Source of the DNA: CADEEN01 sp963738425
GTDB lineage: Bacteria > Pseudomonadota > Gammaproteobacteria > Burkholderiales > Burkholderiaceae_C
Direction of reading: 5' to 3'
NCBI GenBank assembly: GCA_963738425.1
Contig: CAVTWT010000032.1
Span: 48,516-112,515, forward strand
Length of the DNA: 64,000 nucleotides
Shown: positions 45,122 through 53,277 of the stretch, in pieces
How the letters are laid out: every line of letters begins with the position of its first letter
Position numbering within the stretch: position 1 is the stretch's first letter
Made by a program: the position numbers and the translations under genes
Notes under the pieces: generated by a model
Told to the model about the DNA's origin: nothing
Seen by the model: the letters and a program-made list of their open reading frames with translations, nothing else
Database searches by the model: none

Positions 45122-45573
45122 GCATCGGCCAGCACCAGGAAGAAGGGCTGTCGCGTGTCGGCGCGCGCGAACTCGAAGCCGTAAGCGCGTTCGCGCACGC
45201 TCACCGTGTCGCCGCGCACAAGGCTCTGTTGGTCGGCAGTGCGTTGCGGCAGCACCAGCACGAAGGGCTGTCGCTCGTCCCTCACGAAGACCCCGCGCTG
45301 GCCGTCGCTCGCTGCGGGCTGCAGCGCCAGCCGCACCATGCCCGGCCGGTCGGCAGCGACGGTGACGGCCTCGATGCGGTAGTCGCCGGCGGCTGCCGTC
45401 GTGCCTTTGGAGGAACTGCCGCTCGACGCTTCGAGCGAGTTCGACGCACTGCTGGCGGCGAACGACGCGGTGCTCGCCGCCGACGACGCCACGCTCTCGG
45501 CTACGGCCGGGGCTGTCGCGATGACGGCAGTGATGACCGCGGCGAAACAGATGCTGGGGCGAAGGACTTTCAT
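45067..45573 (-). CDS. Exported protein of unknown function with Ser/Ala-rich linker
   Basis: A 168-residue protein with signal peptide (PSICFAAVITAVIATAPAVA), a low-complexity Ser/Ala stretch to about residue 60, and a small beta-rich domain from GDYRIEAVTVAADRPGMVRL to the end containing FVLVLPQ and FFLVLAD. It directly precedes and overlaps the DUF2145 gene, so they form a two-gene unit. I do not recognise the domain. Confidence 0.65.
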   Translation of the reverse strand: MKVLRPSICFAAVITAVIATAPAVAESVASSAASTASFAASSASNSLEASSGSSSKGTTAAAGDYRIEAVTVAADRPGMVRLALQPAASDGQRGVFVRDERQPFVLVLPQRTADQQSLVRGDTVSVRERAYGFEFARADTRQPFFLVLADAWHRELDARPLGTAARSL

Positions 45574-45624
45574 CGACGAACTCCGGCAACGCTGACTGGC
45601 GCCGAGGATAACGTGCTCAGGTTT

Positions 45625-46363
45625 TCAGCGTGTGACGGTGTGCAGCGACAGCGCTGCCATCGCGGCCAGCGGCGCCGTGTCGGCGCGCAGCACACGCGCG
45701 CCGAGCGCCACCGTGACGAAGCCGCGCGCAAGCGCCAGCGCCTCTTCGTCAGCGGTGAAGCCGCCTTCAGGGCCGCTGAGCGTGATGACCGACGGGGCGC
45801 TCGACGGTGGACCACGGCTCGGCATCACGCCAGCCGAGCAACCAGCGCTGCTCGGTCGCGGCGCGCTGCTCGGCTGAAGCCAGCGCGCCGAGCCACGCCG
45901 CCAGCGGCTGCGGCGCCTGCACCTCGGGCACGCGGTTGCGGCCGCACTGCTCGCAGGCGGCGACGGCAATCGCTTGCCAATGCGCGCGGCGCTTCTCGGC
46001 ACGCTCACCCGACAAGCGCAGCACCGAGCGCTCGGAGGTCAGCGGCACGATGCGGGCTGCCCCCAGCTCGGTGGCTTTCTCGACGACGAAATCCATGCGC
46101 TCGCCGCTCGGCATGGCCAGCGCCAGCGTGATCCGGCAAGGCAGCTCGCGCTCGATCGCCTGGTGCCGCAGCGCCGTGGCCGTGACCTCGCGCTTGCCCA
46201 TCGCCTCGATCCGCGCCGTCCATTCGCCGCCATGGCCGTCGAACAGCGTGACCTCGCTGCCAGGCTGCAGGCGCAGCACCTGGGCGTGACGAGCGGCGGC
46301 CTCGGGCAGTGCGAGCGTGGCGTCGGCGCGCAGCGGCTCGCTGACGAACAGGCGCGGCGGCAC
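45625..46363 (-). CDS. rsmE: 16S rRNA (uracil-1498-N3)-methyltransferase, frameshifted
   Basis: RsmE methylates U1498 of 16S rRNA. The N-terminal PUA-like part starts PPRLFVSEPLRADATLALPE, and the SPOUT domain has MDFVVEKATELGAARIVPL and, after the break, SVITLSGPEGGFTADEEALA with the deep-knot GPEGG and ALGARVLRADTAPLAAMAAL. The break is one extra G in a GGGG run at 45794-45797; corrected, ERP joins SVITLSGPEGG, giving about 245 residues. The start is GTG at 46363, which overlaps the mtnN stop. All other parts are normal, so a homopolymer sequencing error is likely. Confidence 0.88.
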
Positions 46364-47070
46364 TACGCAGGCCTTTCGTTCAGCGCCGCGCGCACGATGC
46401 TGCGCGTCAGGCCGCTCGCGACGTCAGCGACAAAACGCGAGAAGTCGCCATGCGCACTGTCGTCGGCGCGGTCGGAGATGGTGCGCATCACTGCAAACGG
46501 CCGCGCGAAATCGTGGCAGACCTGCGCCACGGCCGCACCTTCCATCTCGACGGCCAGCGCGTCGGGCAAGGCGGCGCGCAAGGCGGCGCTCTCGGCAGAT
46601 GTCGAGACGAAGCGGTCGCCGCTGACGATCAGTCCGCAGTGGACCGTGTGACCGGAAGACCGTGCGGCGCGCGCCAGGGTGTCGCTCCATCGCGCATCGG
46701 CCGCGAAGCGCGACTGGCCTGTCAGCGGCACTTCCCAGCGCGGAAAGATCGGCGAGGCATCAAGGTCGTGCTGCAAGAGCGCATCGCCAATCACCACGTC
46801 ACCGACATTCACGCCCTCACCCAAGCCGCCAGCGACGCCGGTGAAGAGCACCGCATCGACCTCGAATCGATCGAGCAGCAGCGCGGTTGTCGTTGCCGCC
46901 GCCACCTTGCCGATGCCCGACAGTACGAGCACCGCGGTGCTGCCGTGCATCGTGCCGAGGTGAAAGTCGCGACCCGCCACGCGCTCGATGCGCTCACCGG
47001 CCAAGTCTTCGTGCAGCGCCTGCAACTCCTCGCGCATCGCGCTGACGATCGCGATGCGTTTCGTCCCCAT
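46363..47070 (-). CDS. mtnN: 5'-methylthioadenosine/S-adenosylhomocysteine nucleosidase
   Basis: Cleaves MTA and SAH to adenine and the thioribose or ribosyl-homocysteine, serving methyl and sulfur recycling. The 235-residue protein starts RIAIVSAMREELQALHEDL, and has the catalytic VEMEGAAVAQVCHDF glutamates, FTGVAGGLGEGVNVGDVVI and RTISDRADDSAHGDF with the conserved Asp. It lies between fadD and rsmE on the same strand, 9 bases from the fadD stop. Confidence 0.92.
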   Translation of the reverse strand: MGTKRIAIVSAMREELQALHEDLAGERIERVAGRDFHLGTMHGSTAVLVLSGIGKVAAATTTALLLDRFEVDAVLFTGVAGGLGEGVNVGDVVIGDALLQHDLDASPIFPRWEVPLTGQSRFAADARWSDTLARAARSSGHTVHCGLIVSGDRFVSTSAESAALRAALPDALAVEMEGAAVAQVCHDFARPFAVMRTISDRADDSAHGDFSRFVADVASGLTRSIVRAALNERPA

Positions 47071-47079
47071 GCATGCAGC

Positions 47080-48759
47080 TTACTTCGTCGGCGCGTCCCG
47101 CAACTCGCGGCGCAGGATCTTGCCCACCGGCGACTTCGGCAAGTCGGCGCGGAACTCGATGATGCGCGGCCGCTTGTAGCCGGTCAGGTTGGCTTCGCAA
47201 TACGCCTTGACGTCGGCGGCGGTGACCTTGTCGTCCTTCTTGACGATCACCACTTTCACGGCCTCGCCGGCCTTCTCGTCGGGCACGCCGACCGCTGCAC
47301 ATTCGAGCACGCCGGGCATCTGCGTGATCACGTCTTCGACCTCGTTCGGATAGACGTTGAAGCCGCTGACCAGGATCATGTCTTTCTTGCGATCGACGAT
47401 CTTGAAGTAGCCGCGCTCATCGACGGTGCCGATGTCGCCGGTGCGAAAGAAGCCATTGGCCGTCATCACCTTCGCGGTTTCATCGGGGCGCTGCCAATAG
47501 CCGGCCATCACCTGAGCGCCGCGGATCGCGATCTCGCCCGGCGTGCCCATGGGCACCTCGTTGCCATCGTCGTCGAGCAGCGCCAGCTCGGTGCCGGGCA
47601 TCGGCAGGCCGATGTTGCCGCTGTAGGCGGTGCTGTCGACCGGGTTGCAGGTCGCCGACGGGCTGGTCTCGGACAGGCCGTAGCCCTCGACGATCGGGCA
47701 GCCGGTTTTTTCCAACCACAGCTTGGCCGTCGCGCTCTGCACGGCCATGCCGCCGCCGACGCTGATCTTCAGCGACGACCAATCGACGTTCGAAAAATCG
47801 GCATGGTTGGCCATCGCGTTGAACAGCGTGTTGACCGCCGGGAAGCTGTGGAACTTGTGCTTGGCCAGCTCCTTCAACGTGCCCCCGATGTCGCGCGGAT
47901 TGGCGATCAGGATGTTGCAGCCGCCCATGCGCATGGAGAGCATCATGTTCGTGTTGAAGCCGAAGATGTGATACAGCGGCAGCGCGCACACGGTGACGAT
48001 CTGCTCGCCGGGCGGAATCTTCTTCAGCGCCGGCTGGTACCAGGCCTCGGCCTGTAGCAGGTTGGCGATCAGGTTGCGGTGCAGCAGCACCGCGCCCTTG
48101 CTGACGCCGGTGGTGCCGCCGGTGTACTGCAGCACCGCAATGTCGTCAGGTCCGATCTGCGGCGCGGTGTAGGCCTTGCTGCGGCCCTGCGCAATGGCGT
48201 CGTTGAAGCGCACGGCGCCGGGCAGGTTGAAGGCCGGCACCATCTTCTTGACCTTGCGCACGACGTGGTTGACGAGCAGGCCCTTGAAGAAGCCGAGCAT
48301 GTCGCCCATCGCTGCCAGCACGATCTTCTTCGTCGGCACCGCGTCGATCACCTGCTGCAGGGTGCCGGCGAAGTTTTCGACGATGACGATCGCCTTGGCG
48401 CCTGAATCCTTGAGCTGATGCTCCAGCTCGCGTGGCGTGTACAGCGGGTTGACGTTGACCACCACATAACCCGCGCGCAGGATGCCGGCCACCGCCACCG
48501 GGTACTGCGGCACGTTGGGCATCATGATCGCCACGCGGTCGCCGCGCGCGAGGCCGAGGCCCTGCAGGTAGGCCGCGAAAGCCCGCGACAGGTCGTCGAC
48601 CTGGCCGAAGCTGATCGTCTTGCCCATGAACTTGTACGCGGGCAGATCGCGGTACTTCTTGAAGCTCTCTTCGAGCAGCGCGATCAGCGAGGGATAAACA
48701 TCGGTCTTCACCTCCGCCGGCACGCCGGCGGGGTAGTGTTTGAGCCAGATTTTTTCCAT
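47080..48759 (-). CDS. fadD: Long-chain fatty acid--CoA ligase
   Basis: The 559-residue enzyme activates fatty acids for beta-oxidation or lipid synthesis. AMP-binding motif: LQYTGGTTGVSKGAVLLHRN; adenine motif: EGYGLSETSPSATCNP; hinge: DRKKDMILVSGFNVYPNEVE; catalytic lysine in PKSPVGKILRRELRD. This is the FadD signature set. The start at 48759 (MEKIWLKHYPAGVPAEV) matches FadD starts; the frame is open 19 codons upstream. Likely leads an operon with mtnN and rsmE. Confidence 0.93.
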   Translation of the reverse strand: MEKIWLKHYPAGVPAEVKTDVYPSLIALLEESFKKYRDLPAYKFMGKTISFGQVDDLSRAFAAYLQGLGLARGDRVAIMMPNVPQYPVAVAGILRAGYVVVNVNPLYTPRELEHQLKDSGAKAIVIVENFAGTLQQVIDAVPTKKIVLAAMGDMLGFFKGLLVNHVVRKVKKMVPAFNLPGAVRFNDAIAQGRSKAYTAPQIGPDDIAVLQYTGGTTGVSKGAVLLHRNLIANLLQAEAWYQPALKKIPPGEQIVTVCALPLYHIFGFNTNMMLSMRMGGCNILIANPRDIGGTLKELAKHKFHSFPAVNTLFNAMANHADFSNVDWSSLKISVGGGMAVQSATAKLWLEKTGCPIVEGYGLSETSPSATCNPVDSTAYSGNIGLPMPGTELALLDDDGNEVPMGTPGEIAIRGAQVMAGYWQRPDETAKVMTANGFFRTGDIGTVDERGYFKIVDRKKDMILVSGFNVYPNEVEDVITQMPGVLECAAVGVPDEKAGEAVKVVIVKKDDKVTAADVKAYCEANLTGYKRPRIIEFRADLPKSPVGKILRRELRDAPTK

Positions 48760-48844
48760 CGCGCACTTTCCCGGGGCTTGAGCGAGGATTCTGCGAGCGT
48801 GCCCCCGGAGCAGCATCAGGGGATTCGATAGCGCGGGTAAGACG

Positions 48845-49813
48845 CTATCGGCAGGCCATCGCCACCGTGTAGTCGATCACCTTCAGCCTGCCGCCGACGA
48901 TGTCGGCGCGCGCCGCATCCAGCCGCGTGCGCATCGCCGGCGTGACCAGCGTGGCGTTGTGTTCGTCCATCGCCAGATCGACGCCGCCTTCCTTCAAGCC
49001 CAGCGCGGTGACGCCGGGGGTCACGCCTTCGAACGCCTGCAGCACCGCGAGGTCGACGCGTTTGACCATCGACGTCAGCATCGTGCCGGGGTGCAGGCCG
49101 TTCTGGTTGCTGTCGACGCCGATGGCCAGGATGCGCGCGTCCTTGGCCGCCTGCATGATGCCCAGGCCGCTCGTGCCGGCGGCGGAAAAGACCACGTCCA
49201 CGCCCTGCGTGATCTGCGCTTTCGTCAGCTCGGCGCCGCGCGCTGGGTCGGTCCAGGCGGCGGGCGTGGTGCCGATCAGGCTGGTCAGGACGACGATCTT
49301 CGGGTTGGCATGGCGCGCGCCCTGCTCGTAGCCGCAGGCGAACCGGCGCACCAGCGGCACGTCCATGCCGCCGACAAACCCGACCTTGCCGCTCTTGCTG
49401 GCCATTGCGGCGAGCATGCCGGCCAGGAAGCTGCCTTCATGTTCGCGATAGACGAAGCTCTGCACGTTGGGCAGGTTCACCACGGCATCGACGATCGCAA
49501 AGCGCAGACGCGGATGCGCTTTGGCCACCTTCTCGATGCTGGCCGCTTGCGGAAAGCCGATGCCGACGATCGGGCTCGCGCCACGCTGGGCGAAACGTTC
49601 GGCGGCCTGCTCACGCTGCGCCGCGTTCTGGATCTCGAATTCCAGATAGGGCTTGCCGGCGCGCTGCTGCCAGCGTTGCGCACCATCAAACGCCGCCTGG
49701 TTGAACGACTTGTCGAACTTGCCGCCGAGTTCGTAGATCACGGCCGGCTGCGCTGCGGCTGGCCCGGCGGCCAGCAGCAGCGCAGCAACAGCAACAGCAA
49801 GCGCAGCCTTCAG
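48845..49813 (-). CDS. BMP family ABC-type substrate-binding protein
   Basis: A 322-residue periplasmic binding protein of the BMP/Med/PnrA family: VIYELGGKFDKSFNQAAFDG, GKVGFVGGMDVPLVRRFACG, VVFSAAGTSGLGIMQAA and AIGVDSNQNG are characteristic. Known members bind nucleosides or purine-like compounds. The best start is CTG at 49813, which overlaps the TonB receptor stop (CTGA) and gives signal peptide KAALAVAVAALLLAAGPAAA; no ATG, GTG or TTG lies within at least 15 codons upstream in frame. AAGG sits 7 bases before it. No ABC permease or ATPase gene is adjacent. Confidence 0.85.
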   Translation of the reverse strand: MKAALAVAVAALLLAAGPAAAQPAVIYELGGKFDKSFNQAAFDGAQRWQQRAGKPYLEFEIQNAAQREQAAERFAQRGASPIVGIGFPQAASIEKVAKAHPRLRFAIVDAVVNLPNVQSFVYREHEGSFLAGMLAAMASKSGKVGFVGGMDVPLVRRFACGYEQGARHANPKIVVLTSLIGTTPAAWTDPARGAELTKAQITQGVDVVFSAAGTSGLGIMQAAKDARILAIGVDSNQNGLHPGTMLTSMVKRVDLAVLQAFEGVTPGVTALGLKEGGVDLAMDEHNATLVTPAMRTRLDAARADIVGGRLKVIDYTVAMACR

Positions 49814-52152
49814 AAACTCGCCTTGAACTGGGCGCCCCAGGTCCGCGGCTCGTTGATGAAGCCGGTGTTGTTGTTGAAGTCGATGCCACCGACGACGCGG
49901 ATCTGGTCGGTGATGTTGCGGCCGAACAGCGCCGCTTCGTATTTGCCATTGCCCCAGACGTAGCCGACGCGCACGCCGCCTTCGGTCAGGGCCTTGCCGG
50001 TGAACTCGCGCGACTCGTAGAGGAAGAAGTTGATCTTGCTGCGGTAGACCCAGTCGGTCAGCACGTACCACTCGCCGCTTGGCGTCGGCTGCGAATAGCG
50101 CAGCGTGAAGTTGACCGTGGTCTTGGGCGCCTGCGGCAGCGGGTTGCCGTCGATGCGCGCGCGCTGTGCCGGACCCGTCGGTGTCGTCACCGTGACGGTC
50201 GGGTCGGTCACCGTGCACTGCGCGCAGTACGCGACCAGCAGGTTCGGGTCCTTGATCTTCGTGTCGTTGTAGCCGATGCCCATCGAGGCCATCAGGTTGT
50301 TCGTCAGCAGCGCCTGCAGATCCATCTCGAAGCCGCTGCCGGTGGCCTTGTCGGCATTGAGCAGGATGTTGCCGTTCCCCGCGCCGCCCACGGCGGTGAG
50401 CTGCAAGTCCTTGACGCGGTAGCTGAAGACGCCGAAGTTCAGTCGAGCCCGGCGGTCGAGCAGGTCGGCCTTGATGCCGGCTTCGAACGAGGTATTGGTT
50501 TCCGCGCCCGCCAGCGACTTGCTGTTGAAGGCGCCCGCGCTTTGCACGCTGCTGCCGCGGAACCCCGTGGCGGCGCGCGCGTACAGGTTGATGTCCTTTG
50601 ACAGCGCATAGTTGCCCGCCAAGTCCCAGCTCACCTTCTTGTCCTCGGGCGATGCCGACAGGTTGCCGTCTGGCTCGAGCCCTGCCAGCTGTGCCAGGGT
50701 GCACTTGAGCGGGCCTGCGTCGGGCAGCGGGATCGACGGCGCGATGCAAGGCGCGAAGCCGCTCTGCTCGTAGGCCTCGACGGTCAGCTTCTTCTTGTCG
50801 ACGGTGTAGCGCAGGCCGCCGCGCAGCTTCAGCGCGGGGCTGACGGTATAGCTCAGCGCGCCGAACACCGCCCAGGCATCGTTCTTCTGCCGGATGCGCT
50901 GATAACCGTCCTGCGCATTGGCGGCCAGCGAGTCGTAGCTGAAGCTTTCAACCTTGTAGTCTTCCTTGAACAGGAATACGCCGGCCTGCCAGTCAATGGG
51001 GCCCTTGGTGTCGGACTCCAGGCGCAGCTCCTGCGTCCACTGACTGTGCTTGGGCATGCCGTCTGCCGTCTCCGAAGCGAAGGGGATGACGCCCGGGCCG
51101 GAGGCGCCCGGCGGCAGGAACGCGGCGCCGAATCCGCCGTCGATATCGCCTCGGCTGTAGGTTCGCACTTGCTCGTAGCCGGTAATGGAGTTCAGCGCCA
51201 GGCCCGGTGCGACGGCCCAGCGCAAGCGCAGGTTGCCGCCGTAGTTCTGCAACTCGCTTTCGTTCTTGCCGTCGATCGAGATCTTGCGCTCGTCGAAGCC
51301 GGACACCAGCTCGTTGCTGCCGGTGCGGATGATGTTGGCGCGGAACAGCCGCGCCGAACCGTCGTAGTCGCGTGCATGGACGTTGGCGAGCGCGCTGAAA
51401 TCCTTCGTCGGCTCCGTCATCCATTGCAGGCGCACGGCGCTGTCCCGGTAGCCTTCGAGGTCCTGCGTCGGACCGGCGTCGAAGGTGTTCTCGACCCAGT
51501 CGCTGCGCGTCTGGCTCATCAGCGACACGCGCAGCGCCGAATCGGCGCTCGTCGGCACGTTGAGCGCGCCTTCGAGGTTGACCGTCGAGAACGTGCCGGC
51601 CGAGATGCTGCCGTAGCCCTCGAACTTGCCCTTGACCGGTCGGTTGGATTCAAACTTGACAACTCCCGCCGGCGTGTTGCGGCCGAACAGCGAGCCCTGT
51701 GGCCCGCGCAGCACTTCGACGCGCGCCAGGTCGAAGGCCGGGAAGCCCTTCAGGATCGGGTTTTCCTGGACCACGTCGTCATAGACCAGCGACACCGGCT
51801 GCGATGCGTTCAGGCGGAAGTCGGTGTTGCCATATCCGCGGATGTAGAAGCGCGGAAAGGCGCGGCCGAACGACGACTCGATGTTCAGGCTCGGCACGCG
51901 GCCCGACAGCATGCGCACGTCCTGGCCGCTGGTGTTGAGCACGTCGAGCAGCTCCGACGAGAGCACGCTCACCGAGTTGGGCACCTGCTGCACGTTCTCC
52001 GTGCGGCGCTCGGCGGTGACGGTGATGGTCTGCAGTTGGCCCGTGTCCGGCGCCGGCGTTTGCGCGCTGGCCGCGCCGCCGAAGGCTGCCAGCACAGCGG
52101 CAGCGACTACATGATGGTGCGAAGGCAAACGACGGGCGTTCAAGCGGTGCAT
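49810..52152 (-). CDS. TonB-dependent outer-membrane receptor
   Basis: A 780-residue receptor. A signal peptide (residues 1-31, ending GGAASAQ) is followed by the TonB-box region LQTITVTAERRTENVQQVP, the plug domain (VLSSELLDVLNTSGQDVRML through VEVLRGPQGSLFGRNTPAGV), and a 22-strand-type barrel ending WGAQFKASF with C-terminal Phe. It is of the FecA/FhuA-like large class often used for siderophores, cobalamin, or complex carbohydrates; the ligand is unknown. The gene is immediately upstream of, and overlaps, the BMP binding protein. Confidence 0.93.
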   Translation of the reverse strand: MHRLNARRLPSHHHVVAAAVLAAFGGAASAQTPAPDTGQLQTITVTAERRTENVQQVPNSVSVLSSELLDVLNTSGQDVRMLSGRVPSLNIESSFGRAFPRFYIRGYGNTDFRLNASQPVSLVYDDVVQENPILKGFPAFDLARVEVLRGPQGSLFGRNTPAGVVKFESNRPVKGKFEGYGSISAGTFSTVNLEGALNVPTSADSALRVSLMSQTRSDWVENTFDAGPTQDLEGYRDSAVRLQWMTEPTKDFSALANVHARDYDGSARLFRANIIRTGSNELVSGFDERKISIDGKNESELQNYGGNLRLRWAVAPGLALNSITGYEQVRTYSRGDIDGGFGAAFLPPGASGPGVIPFASETADGMPKHSQWTQELRLESDTKGPIDWQAGVFLFKEDYKVESFSYDSLAANAQDGYQRIRQKNDAWAVFGALSYTVSPALKLRGGLRYTVDKKKLTVEAYEQSGFAPCIAPSIPLPDAGPLKCTLAQLAGLEPDGNLSASPEDKKVSWDLAGNYALSKDINLYARAATGFRGSSVQSAGAFNSKSLAGAETNTSFEAGIKADLLDRRARLNFGVFSYRVKDLQLTAVGGAGNGNILLNADKATGSGFEMDLQALLTNNLMASMGIGYNDTKIKDPNLLVAYCAQCTVTDPTVTVTTPTGPAQRARIDGNPLPQAPKTTVNFTLRYSQPTPSGEWYVLTDWVYRSKINFFLYESREFTGKALTEGGVRVGYVWGNGKYEAALFGRNITDQIRVVGGIDFNNNTGFINEPRTWGAQFKASF

Positions 52153-52248
52153 GGCTCCTCCAGTTGGTGCGTGACAAACAGGCTGCGCATCATCATGCGA
52201 ATCGGCGCGATGATCCAGCCCCTGCAACACCGTCTTTTCGCAACGGCC

Positions 52249-53171
52249 ATGCCAACCGTACTTACCCGCGATCAGCTCGACGCTTGGCGTCACGAAGGTG
52301 TCATGGTGTGGCCCGACTTTGCTTCGGCCGAGGCCATCGATGGAGTGAAACGTCGTGCAGCGGAGATCGTCGATGCCTTCGAGCCCAACGCCGCCGAACG
52401 TGCCGTGTTCTCGTCGCGCGACCGCGCCCAGGTGAGCCAGCGCGCGCTCGCGGCCTCGGCGGACCAGGTGCACTGCTTCTTCGAGGAAGAGGCCTTCGAC
52501 GCCGAGGGCAAGCTGGTGGTGGACAAGGCGCGCGCGATCAACAAGATCGGCCATGCGCTGCACGACCGCGACGAGGTCTTCAGCCGCTTCTCGCGCGACC
52601 CGCGCCTGGCCGCGATTGCGGTCGACCTCGGCGTCATCGACCCGCTGCTGATGCAATCGATGTTGATCTTCAAGCAGCCGCGCATCGGCGGCGAGGTGGT
52701 CTGGCACCAGGACGCGAGCTTTCTGATCACCGAGCCGAAGGAAACGCGGGCCGCTCCCAAGATTCCGCAGCCCCCTCCGGCGGCCGGTCGCCGCATGGCG
52801 ACCTTGGGGGCGTGCCCGGCGTGGTTGGCTTCTGGTGGGCGCTCGAAGACGCGACGCTCGACAACGGTTGCCTGTGGGTGGCGCGGCGGCGCGAGCCACT
52901 GCGCGAGCGCTACGTGCGGTGCGGCGATGGCTTCGTCACCGAGCCGATCGACAGCACGCCGTGGCCGAGCGGCGAGGCGATCCGTCCACTCGAAGTGAAA
53001 GCTGGCACGCTGGTGGTCTTCGACGGCCTGTTGCCGCACGCCAGCGCGCCCAACCGCTCGGCGCAATCGCGCCTGGCCTATTCGCTGCACATCGTCAGCG
53101 GCCGCGCGGCGTGGTCGCCGCTGAACTGGTTGCAGCGGCCCCCTGACGACCCCGCGCGCGGCTTTGTCTGA
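52249..53171 (+). pseudogene. Phytanoyl-CoA dioxygenase-like gene interrupted by a palindromic element
   Basis: The first part (from ATG at 52249: PTVLTRDQLDAWRHEGVMVW) reaches the iron-binding VVWHQDASFLITEPK near residue 152. The family then expects a continuation of the type VVGFWWALEDATLDNGCLW, which is found in another frame from 52821 and runs to 53171, with the distal His and Arg in LLPHASAPNRSAQSRLAY. Between them lie about 74 bases (52747-52820) that match the GC-rich palindromic element. Removing exactly 74 bases would give EPKETVVGFWWALEDA, a smooth join. All Fe/2-oxoglutarate ligands survive, but as read the protein is truncated. Confidence 0.75.
52747..52820. repeat. 74-bp palindromic element inside the dioxygenase gene
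   Basis: The segment CGGGCCGCTCCCAAG to CTTGGGGGCGTGCCCGGCG has imperfect terminal inverted repeats (GGGC-GC-CCCAAG on the left against CTTGGGGGCGTGCCC on the right) and a central CCTCCGGCGGCCGG palindrome. Length leaves a net shift of 2 modulo 3, matching the observed frame change. Confidence 0.65.
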
Positions 53172-53228
53172 CGCATCCGCGCCGGCGCCGACCGGGCGCG
53201 CGCGGCAACGGCCCCCGAACCCGGTGGT

Positions 53229-53256
53229 GTGACCGCAGCAGAGGCATTCCTAGAAT
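53229..53256 (+). promoter_or_regulatory. Possible sigma-70 promoter of the SARP regulator
   Basis: GTGACC (53229-53234, four of six to TTGACA) and TAGAAT (53251-53256, five of six) are 16 bases apart, 22 bases before the ATG at 53278. Confidence 0.4.
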
Positions 53257-53277
53257 TGCCGACCCCTGCACAAGCCG

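Noticed and set aside
48826..48850. Inverted repeat CGATAGCG/CGCTATCG at the BMP stop
   Set aside because: The arms are only 8 bp with no T run and the stop codon lies inside, so it is too weak to call a terminator.
49814..50749. N-terminal extension of the BMP protein frame
   Set aside because: It is the out-of-frame shadow of the TonB receptor, and a signal peptide begins at 49813.
51046..52248. Long plus-strand frame leading into the dioxygenase gene
   Set aside because: The part before 52249 is antisense to the TonB receptor; only the part from about 52249 has dioxygenase motifs.
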